Shown here: positions 1 to 4,769 of the stretch, piece after piece
Layout of the letters: the number at the start of each line of letters is the position of its first letter
Numbering within the stretch: the stretch's first letter is position 1
DNA from: JBDRNO01 sp043811005
Lineage (GTDB): Bacteria > Bacteroidota > Bacteroidia > NORP154
Length of the DNA stretch: 9,067 nucleotides
Assembly: GCA_043811005.1 (NCBI GenBank)
Contig: JBDRNO010000130.1
Coordinates: 1 to 9,067, forward strand
Direction of reading: 5' to 3'
Translations under genes and position numbers: made by a program
Notes under the pieces: model-generated
Seen by the model: only the letters and a program-made list of their open reading frames with translations
Told to the model about the DNA's origin: nothing
The model's database searches: none

Positions 1-1
1 A

Positions 2-403
2 GCAGTAGTTTTAGCTTTTGGCTCCGGAAGTGTTCCCCGTGTAATCAATTTATTATGTGACAGGTCCCTTAACTCGGCCTTTGAAAAAGAAAAAACAACA
101 GTAGATGTAGATGATGTCTATGAGGCTGCCGAAGGAATTGGATTAGCGAAAGAGGTATTTCATTATAAGATTGCGCTCAAACAAAAAGAGAATAATCAGA
201 ATGTACCGTCTGCAGGGGAAAATGATTCTATAAAAAAGCCTGAAACACTCAGCAAACCGACGCATAAGGCATCTGAAACGGGCACTCCCATATATGATAC
301 AGATCAAAAAGGTCTGAAAATACCGATGCTATTCCTGGTATTATCTATAGCATCACTCATTTTAAGTGTCTTTTTCTACTACCAAAAATTCGGCTCTCCT
401 TAG
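2..403 (+). CDS. GspA/ExeA-type secretion ATPase of PEP-CTERM locus type, C-terminal part (5' truncated)
   Basis: The frame is open from the window edge to TAG at 401-403 and gives 133 residues of a protein that began upstream. The first ~45 residues read like the end of the AAA ATPase fold of the ExeA/GspA family: a GSVPRVINLLCDRSL block, which matches the family's G-x-PR-x-INxLCDxAL sensor-2 region, then a short helix (VDVDDVYEAAEGIGL). A hydrophilic linker of ~50 residues rich in K, E, S and T follows, then one hydrophobic segment (residues ~107-127, IPMLFLVLSIASLILSVFF), ending just inside the envelope. ExeA-type ATPases energise assembly of secretion machinery, and a subfamily is a standard member of exosortase/EPS loci. 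A sugar transferase and a PEP-CTERM gene in this window support that assignment. Walker A and B lie outside the window, so ATPase competence cannot be judged. In ExeA itself the membrane segment is followed by a periplasmic peptidoglycan-binding part; here the protein stops after it. Confidence 0.8.
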   Translation, partial: AVVLAFGSGSVPRVINLLCDRSLNSAFEKEKTTVDVDDVYEAAEGIGLAKEVFHYKIALKQKENNQNVPSAGENDSIKKPETLSKPTHKASETGTPIYDTDQKGLKIPMLFLVLSIASLILSVFFYYQKFGSP

Positions 404-420
404 TCAGTGGCCTGCCTCCG

Positions 421-600
421 GGAAGAGACCTTTGAAAAATGTTTCCCGCTATAAGCGGGATTCGAGTTCAAGGAAGGCGAAAATTTCAACCACAGGAATA
501 TATTGAATATTTCGAGGATTGAAATTTGAGCCTGACGCAGGCACTTTAGTTGAAGCTTTAGCGCTAATCGGGCCAAAGGGGACGTTTTGCAAGGTCTCCT
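421..600. repeat. MITE-like/hairpin-forming intergenic element
   Basis: The ends are imperfect inverted copies of each other: AGAGACCTTTGAAAAATG... near 424 and, read from the other strand, GGAGACCTTGCAAAACG... ending near 599. Inside, a perfect hairpin CCCGCT-ata-AGCGGG occupies 445-459. A further arm pair, GCGAAAATTTCAACC (~478-492) against GGATTGAAATTTGAGCC (~518-534), lies on either side of an AT-rich centre. The whole ~180 bp could fold into one long branched hairpin and carries no open frame worth calling. It begins 17 bases after the ATPase stop codon, so its transcript could also work as a 3' end or mRNA-stabilising structure. The type resembles non-autonomous MITE/BIME repeats seen between genes in deltaproteobacterial genomes. 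That family link is from memory of the style, not from a search. Confidence 0.6.
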
Positions 601-604
601 AGTA

Positions 605-691
605 CCAATGTATTAGACAAATCATCTAAAAAATAAGAACAATTCCATACTTCCTACCTATTGTTTTCATGGAATAATCAAAATACATTGG
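605..691. repeat. Inverted-repeat structure, 10-bp perfect arms with nested 7-bp arms
   Basis: CCAATGTATT at 605-614 is the exact reverse complement of AATACATTGG at 682-691. Within it, ATTCCAT (642-648) pairs with ATGGAAT (669-675), giving a nested stem-loop. It sits 4 bases after the MITE-like element and has no coding potential. It could be a second small mobile repeat or a structured RNA. There is no T-run after it, so it is not a standard terminator. Confidence 0.5.
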
Positions 692-719
692 GCACAACTA
701 AAAAAATAATTTTTTGACC

Positions 720-742
720 AGGATCTACAGGATGATCAGGAT
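720..742. repeat. AGGAT repeats with 9-nt period
   Basis: AGGAT occurs at 720, 729 and 738, each followed by a four-base spacer, so the spacing is exactly 9 nt. Short AGGAT-type periodic tracts recur between genes in a number of bacterial genomes. No function can be assigned from this copy. Confidence 0.4.
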
Positions 743-746
743 ATAA

Positions 747-944
747 AAAAATAATACCAAAGGCAGGGTCAAGAGGCTCTTTGGGGGCAGCGGTTTTGGC
801 AAAACTACTTTTACTATGGATAGTAAGTTGTCAAGTTCAGACGGGATGAGGCTTGTCCCGATCCCATGCAGCACCCTTCTTTTAGGTTCCGGTGTTCTTT
901 GCCTGGTTGTTATTGGTTGTAGGAGGAAGACTAAAAAGGAGTGA
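747..944 (+). pseudogene. Decayed C-terminal tail of a PEP-CTERM protein (remnant 1)
   Basis: The frame is open from 747 (stop at 744-746) to TGA at 942-944. The end of the translation is a recognisable exosortase sorting tail: VPIP at 855-866, LLLGSG at 876-893, a hydrophobic run, then CRRKTKKE. This matches the VPIP...LLGSG...RRK layout of the intact gene downstream. Upstream of the tail only ~36 residues remain (GSGFGKTTFTMDSKLSSSDG and neighbours). There is no signal peptide, and no ribosome site stands before the internal ATGs at 816 and 846. It is best read as the 3' scrap of a former PEP-CTERM gene. A very short live gene from one of these ATGs would lack a signal peptide and so could not be an exosortase substrate. 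Confidence 0.6.
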
Positions 945-948
945 TTAG

Positions 949-1017
949 GCGCTTAGTTTTTTCCCGTTTGGATCCGGTCTGGTTGGTCTTGTAGGATTAA
1001 GAAAGAAAATTATTTAA
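949..1017 (+). pseudogene. Decayed C-terminal tail of a PEP-CTERM protein (remnant 2)
   Basis: A second tail, in a different frame from remnant 1, follows only 4 bases after its stop. FGSGLVGLVGLRKKII runs from 967 to a TAA at 1015-1017, preceded by FFP where the VPIP/LLL part would be. The GSGL-x-GLV-x-LR(R)K pattern is almost the same as the intact protein's GSGLIGLVALRRK. No start codon and no N-terminal part exist, since an in-frame stop lies at 946-948. It ends 21 bases before the start codon of the intact PEP-CTERM gene. Confidence 0.55.
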
Positions 1018-1023
1018 GATAAG

Positions 1024-1031
1024 AAAGGAGG
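1024..1031 (+). promoter_or_regulatory. Strong ribosome binding site AAAGGAGG
   Basis: A full-strength Shine-Dalgarno sequence lies 7 bases before the ATG at 1039. It fixes that start and suggests high translation of the PEP-CTERM protein. No convincing promoter is visible in the scrap sequence upstream. Confidence 0.85.
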
Positions 1032-1038
1032 AAAGTAA

Positions 1039-1701
1039 ATGAGAAAGCTACTGATGTTTTTAGCTATCTTTGCAATCGGTATCATGACAGTCGCACCGGC
1101 CAAGGCATTTATTGAAGTGCCTACAAACGGCGCTACCGGTTGGCAGACCTTTAGTTATACCCTGGCCAAGGATTTTACCGGAGATATTGGGTGGATAGTG
1201 GGTGATTGCGACGATTATTATGTTGCATCCTGGCTTTTGGTAGACAATTTAAGTCTGGGTTCCACCAGCGACGCAGGTTTTGAACTCAATAATCTGACCG
1301 GTTATACTTTCGGGGGGGACGTCACAGCGGTAACTACTTCCGAATATGGTTCGGGTGCTTTCGGTCCAACCGAAGGTTCATACATGGCTGAACTTGATTC
1401 TGTTAACGGCGATTCAGGTGTTGATATCAGCAGCTACGGCTATGGTGGAACAGACGGCAGCTTCTTACGGCTTTCAGGGGTGAGCCTGTCTGCTGGGGAA
1501 ACGTTTTCTTTTGACTGGAATTTTGGAACTTCCGAAGATGAGCATGTTCAGGATTTCAGTCTCTTTTTAGTGCAGTCGGATAGCTGTTCGCTTAAAACCT
1601 ATGAGCTTGGAAAGGTCGCTGCCGTGCCCATTCCCGGTGCTGTCTGGCTTCTGGGCTCCGGCCTGATCGGTCTTGTGGCACTCAGGAGGAAGTCTTCCTG
1701 A
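1039..1701 (+). CDS. PEP-CTERM sorting domain-containing secreted protein
   Basis: A 220-residue exported protein. It has a Sec signal peptide at residues 1-23 (MRK, a hydrophobic core, and AKA before F24) and a C-terminal sorting tail (~197-220). The tail is VPIPGAVWLLGSG, a hydrophobic helix, then RRKSS, the tripartite signal cut by an exosortase before surface release or anchoring, commonly tied to EPS. The body (~24-190) is Gly, Ser, Thr and Asp rich and predicted all-beta. It contains a GWQTFSYTL...LLVDNLSLG strand block, then a GFELNNLTGYTF...GPTEGSYMAELDS block, then LSAGETFSFDWNFGTSEDE. These read as pieces of the jelly-roll modules common in PEP-CTERM proteins, but in an order that looks shifted (see findings). 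Two cysteines (DCDD and DSCS) could pair. The start is set by AAAGGAGG 7 bases upstream. The exact ligand or role is unknown. Two broken tails of the same kind lie immediately upstream. Confidence 0.9.
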   Translation: MRKLLMFLAIFAIGIMTVAPAKAFIEVPTNGATGWQTFSYTLAKDFTGDIGWIVGDCDDYYVASWLLVDNLSLGSTSDAGFELNNLTGYTFGGDVTAVTTSEYGSGAFGPTEGSYMAELDSVNGDSGVDISSYGYGGTDGSFLRLSGVSLSAGETFSFDWNFGTSEDEHVQDFSLFLVQSDSCSLKTYELGKVAAVPIPGAVWLLGSGLIGLVALRRKSS

Positions 1702-1880
1702 AAACAGAAAAGCCGTTTCTTTTCCGGAGGTTCCGGCGCCTCGGGAGATGACGTTTCCGCTCATTGGCACAGCTTTAATTTTTTCGCTGATTTTATGGGT
1801 ACCAGCCAGGATTCTGCGGGGAATAGTAATGGTGGTACCACTTTCTGGAACTATACAAACGGGTCAAGTTCTCAAGAGAT
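1702..1880 (+). other. Open, protein-like segment of unknown origin between PEP-CTERM gene and IS fragment
   Basis: Directly after the PEP-CTERM stop the same frame stays open to a TAA at 1981-1983. From about 1738 to 1885 its translation looks like real protein rather than noise: ASGDDVSAHWHSFNFFADF, then a G/S/N/T-rich stretch ending NYTNGSSSQEIWNRIG. After ~1885 the coding character moves to another frame, that of the transposase fragment, so this piece appears cut at that junction. An ATG at 1795 has no ribosome site. I do not recognise the family. It may be the scrap of another secreted protein, or chance. Confidence 0.3.
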
Positions 1881-2133
1881 ATGGAATCGGATTGGACCGT
1901 TAAGAACGACGAGCCTCATTACGGCCTTAAAGAACATGTCTCTGTGGATGTCAATCACGGCTTTATCCTATCCACAACTCTAACACCCGCATCAGTCAAT
2001 GACTCACCCTTTCTGCCTTATTGCACTCTTTATAGCCGGAATACAAAACAGCCACTGGAAAAAGTCTATGCTGATAAAGGTTATTTCGGAAAACCCAACA
2101 GGGAATTTCTTTACATGAATAATATAGCTGACG
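1881..2133 (+). mobile_element. Internal fragment of an IS5-family (DDE) transposase
   Basis: About 84 codons match the middle of IS5-type transposases in order: DWTVKNDEPHYGLKEHVSVD, HGFILSTTLTPASVNDS, LPYCTLYSRNTKQPL, VYADKGYFGKPNREFL and IADG. The Asp codon in VYADKGY (2073-2075) is the second catalytic acid of the DDE triad. The N-terminal half with the first Asp, and the C-terminal part with the Glu (normally following IADG-I-M-R-K), are both missing, and no terminal inverted repeats are visible. The frame runs on to TGA at 2166-2168, but the last ~11 residues (WSLSVYASSR) are not transposase. They are the wrong-frame reading of another gene fragment that begins at the break. The piece cannot move or encode active enzyme, and shows that a past insertion was later reduced by deletion. 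Confidence 0.8.
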
Positions 2134-2235
2134 GCTGGTCTTTATCAGTTTACGCTTCTTCTCGATGATAATCCCAATGGAGCGCTTGAGGATATGAGTA
2201 ATGGTGGATGGGGGTTAACATATGTTATTCCTTGA
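2128..2235 (+). pseudogene. C-terminal remnant of a secreted beta-domain protein, joined to the IS fragment
   Basis: In the frame starting at 2128 the translation reads LTAGLYQFTLLLDDNPNG, then ALEDMSNGGWGLTYVIP and TGA at 2233-2235. It resembles the last module of the 698-aa protein that follows, which has LPEGIYTFFSVLDDTPDGDF then GVTWYDYVNV. Both fit the 'P-x-G-x-Y-x-F-x...DD-x-x-(D/N)G' pattern of small C-terminal beta domains in exported proteins. The coding character switches from the transposase frame to this one at about 2128-2135, which marks the insertion or deletion joint. There is no start codon or ribosome site, so it is a relic. It may be the old 3' end of a paralogue of the downstream gene. 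Confidence 0.45.
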
Positions 2236-2333
2236 GCTTGCAACCCTTTATCAGCAAGAGACTACTTGGCAAAGTGATTTCTACAGAAATTAATTTTTTA
2301 CCAGTTTAATAAATTTAGAAGGGGGTAGGAAGA

Positions 2334-4430
2334 ATGAAAAAAATAAGAAATAAGAAAATTTTATTTTTTGTAATGCTTTTATCAGCTTTGTTGATTTGGA
2401 CTAATGATGCAAGTGCCACCATATCGTTAACGGTCGATCCAGCTTCTGCTCCAGCCGACACAACAACTGGATTTACGTTTCAAACACAGGCAGCCGAACC
2501 TGGTGGTTCTGTCCAGTTTGAATTTTATGGTGATTATAACAGTAACGGAATCATTGATGGAGATGAATGGCCTATATTTAAAATAGTTCTGGGTGACAAT
2601 GTAACAGATGGAGATTTTGAACCTTTAACGGGTGACCTCAATGAATCAAGTCCGGATATAACCACAATTTTTAATCCTTTTGGAGAAATTGGTGGATTCC
2701 TTCCTGCTGGTTACGCTATCATGCGGGTTCAGAATTCTCTCGGAGAATCCGCTACAGTACAATTCTACATTACGCCTGTATTAGCTCCTCTGTCAGTAAC
2801 AGGAACTGTCTATGAACAGGGTACTACCACACCGGTGCCATATTCTGTAGTTTTTTTTGCTGATGCTCCAACAGGAGATCAGACGGTGTCCATTACATTT
2901 GCAGATAGCGATGGTAATTATGTACTTCAGATTCCATCACCTGGAGATTATGAAATCAGCGGCGAGAAATATGGCTATATAACAATTTTCAGCATTCTCA
3001 CGGTCCCGCCCGAAGGTGTTGAAAATCATAGCATATATTTAATACCTGCAGATGCTCAGATTACAGGCACTATAACAGAATACGGAACAGGTCTCTCTCT
3101 CTGGGGTGTGGAGATTGAGGCAGATACAATAGATGGCAAAGAGAGCTGGACTACTTCAGACATTGACGGTAATTATACTCTTCACGTTTTATCTGGAATA
3201 GAATGGAGAGTAAGAGCAGACGACGCTCCTGGATATTTTGATGTGAAAATTCCTTCAAATGACTTCGAGGATGATATTATTATTACCCCAACTGTTACAG
3301 GGCCCAACATAGTTAATTTTATAGCTTATAAAGAAACGGCCTGGATAGAGGGGACAGTATTGGATGAATATGGGACCCAGGTTGTTGAAGGGATACTTTT
3401 ATATGCCAACAGAATTAACACCGCTGACCCTGCACTTGAGAAACTAAGAACCGGTCATTACACTGATGAAACAGGGCAGGTGACAGTTGGAGTCATGCCG
3501 GGAGACTGGCGCGTAGGTCTTTGCATGAACTGCCATGAATACAATGTTAAGATCGGCGGGGAGGAAAAAGAGCTGGTTCCACCGGCAGAGGTAGATCTTA
3601 TAGGACTTACTATTGACGAGTACAGACCGGTTACCCTTCAGACATATTATGCGGATGGTGCAATTGAAGGAAGAGTTTATTTGAGTGATGGTGTTACACC
3701 AGCTCCGTCAGAAGTCAGAGTGAATGCATGGACAGATACCGCTTTGAATGGTCCAGGACAAACTCCGGTAGGTCATTATATTCATACCTCTACAGAGACA
3801 GATGTTGATGGTTACTATCGTCTGCCGCTTTTAGGAGGAACATGGACAGTTCGAGCGGAAATGTACGATTGGAATCTACAATCAGATACTCAGTTAGTTA
3901 CGCTGTTTACTGACGGTAATGACGTTATAGACCAGCCTGGAGAGGTAATGACAGGAATTGATCTCATACTGAATTTAGAACCATTTCCTTCGGATCCTGT
4001 TCCTGATATAAAGGCTAATGGTCAGGATGGTGCACTTATTGTTAATTTAGGTGAAGGCGTTAATATAACTGCTTCACTCAACCCCTATGATATGTTAGGA
4101 GAAACATGTGACTGGTGGATTGGTGCCTTGACACCACTTGGAACTTATTGGCTTAATCCCTCAATAAATTGGGTTAAGTCTAACAGCCCCATTAGTGTTG
4201 GTCAATTTCCCTTATTCGAATTAGCGGAAAGATCAATACTTAATATGCCTTTACCAGAGGGTATCTATACTTTTTTCTCTGTTCTTGACGACACTCCTGA
4301 TGGAGACTTTGGAGTCACTTGGTATGATTATGTAAATGTGATAAGCAAGCCGGCAGGGATCCAGATAGAAACCCTCCCAGATTTTGATACTATTATTCGC
4401 GAGAAAATAAATCAATTGCTGAAACAGTAA
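2334..4430 (+). CDS. Secreted protein with four carboxypeptidase-regulatory-like beta-sandwich modules
   Basis: A 698-residue exported protein; GGGGGT at 2321-2326, 7 bases upstream, supports the ATG. Its signal peptide spans residues 1-28 (MKKIRNKK, a hydrophobic core, DASA). An N-terminal beta domain (~29-150) contains DYNSNGIIDGDEW, which resembles a dockerin/EF-hand-style calcium loop. Four modules follow, starting near residues 153, 241, 336 and 442. Each opens with a (V/I)xGTV/I or IEGRV strand and carries the family's 'D-x-D/T-G-x-Y' turn: DSDGNYVLQIPSPGDYEI, DIDGNYTLHV, DETGQVTVGVMPGDWRV and DVDGYYRLPLLGGTWTV. A final ~100-residue domain (~557-660) has LPEGIYTFFSVLDD, and the protein ends IREKINQLLKQ. 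No catalytic site, sorting tail or membrane anchor is visible, so a matrix, adhesive or scaffold role is inferred. Module 3 carries a CMNCH motif (397-401), formally a haem-c site. An intrinsic terminator follows, so it probably forms its own unit. Confidence 0.85.
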   Translation: MKKIRNKKILFFVMLLSALLIWTNDASATISLTVDPASAPADTTTGFTFQTQAAEPGGSVQFEFYGDYNSNGIIDGDEWPIFKIVLGDNVTDGDFEPLTGDLNESSPDITTIFNPFGEIGGFLPAGYAIMRVQNSLGESATVQFYITPVLAPLSVTGTVYEQGTTTPVPYSVVFFADAPTGDQTVSITFADSDGNYVLQIPSPGDYEISGEKYGYITIFSILTVPPEGVENHSIYLIPADAQITGTITEYGTGLSLWGVEIEADTIDGKESWTTSDIDGNYTLHVLSGIEWRVRADDAPGYFDVKIPSNDFEDDIIITPTVTGPNIVNFIAYKETAWIEGTVLDEYGTQVVEGILLYANRINTADPALEKLRTGHYTDETGQVTVGVMPGDWRVGLCMNCHEYNVKIGGEEKELVPPAEVDLIGLTIDEYRPVTLQTYYADGAIEGRVYLSDGVTPAPSEVRVNAWTDTALNGPGQTPVGHYIHTSTETDVDGYYRLPLLGGTWTVRAEMYDWNLQSDTQLVTLFTDGNDVIDQPGEVMTGIDLILNLEPFPSDPVPDIKANGQDGALIVNLGEGVNITASLNPYDMLGETCDWWIGALTPLGTYWLNPSINWVKSNSPISVGQFPLFELAERSILNMPLPEGIYTFFSVLDDTPDGDFGVTWYDYVNVISKPAGIQIETLPDFDTIIREKINQLLKQ

Positions 4431-4453
4431 AGCAAATCTACACCACGAGCGAT

Positions 4454-4488
4454 AAGGCAGGGTCATAATAAGGCCCTGCCTTGCTTTT
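4454..4488 (+). terminator. Intrinsic terminator after the 698-aa protein gene
   Basis: AAGGCAGGGTC (4454-4464) pairs with GGCCCTGCCTT (4472-4482) through 11 positions with one T-G wobble and a 7-base loop, ATAATAA. GCTTTT follows. The T-run is short but the stem is strong, and it begins 23 bases after the stop codon. Confidence 0.8.
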
Positions 4489-4491
4489 GGG

Positions 4492-4653
4492 CATGTCCAT
4501 ATATTGTATCTGTATGGAGGTTGCCATGAAAAGCAGTTTTATAGGAATCTTGGCTATACTATATGCGGGTTTGGTTTTGAGGTAGTTGAATCTCCAGAAT
4601 TAGTAGGGGTTGAAGACTGGAGAACAATTGTGCACAAACGCTTTACTGAATAA
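4492..4653 (+). pseudogene. Decayed 3' fragment, possibly of an acetyltransferase-like gene
   Basis: The frame ending at TAA 4651-4653 reads HEKQFYRNLGYTICGF, then GFEVVESPELVGVEDWRTIVHKRFTE. It looks like a genuine protein C-terminus. FYRNLGY is reminiscent of motif B of GNAT acetyltransferases (FYxKLGF), but that link is weak. No usable start exists in this frame. In another frame a 19-codon ORF (ATG 4526, stop 4583-4585) has a ribosome site GGAGG at 4516-4520 and encodes a hydrophobic peptide (MKSSFIGILAILYAGLVLR). It could be a tiny leader or chance. Between 4654 and 4769 there is only AT-rich sequence with T-runs; one frame (ending TAG 4763-4765) reads LLVENDFFTKEEFLLFF, too short to assign. 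Confidence 0.35.
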
Positions 4654-4756
4654 GACATTTGGTTTTTTTTACTTGATATATGAACAGTTACTTGTTGAAA
4701 ATGACTTTTTTACAAAGGAAGAGTTTTTGCTATTTTTTGTTTTAATCCCTAAATTT

Positions 4757-4762
4757 GAAGGA
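4757..4762 (+). promoter_or_regulatory. Ribosome binding site GAAGGA that favours the ATG at 4770
   Basis: GAAGGA lies 7 bases before ATG 4770. The alternative TTG start at 4755, five codons upstream in frame, overlaps this site and has no Shine-Dalgarno of its own. The ATG is therefore preferred. Confidence 0.6.
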
Positions 4763-4769
4763 TAGGAAA

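Noticed and set aside
760..771. 12-mer AAGGCAGGGTCA shared with the terminator stem at 4454-4465
   Set aside because: A 12-base match is expected about by chance in 9 kb, and the flanks do not match.
404..1038. CRISPR array or tRNA in the left intergenic region
   Set aside because: No regularly spaced repeats with unique spacers and no cloverleaf-like segment were seen.
1673..1903. Hydrophobic 76-codon frame overlapping the end of the PEP-CTERM gene
   Set aside because: It has no ribosome site and no family resemblance; the frame-1 reading of the same DNA looks more protein-like.
2266..2282. Sigma-54-like box TTGGCAAAGTGATTTCT before the 698-aa protein gene
   Set aside because: It lacks the invariant G of the -12 GC and has two other mismatches.
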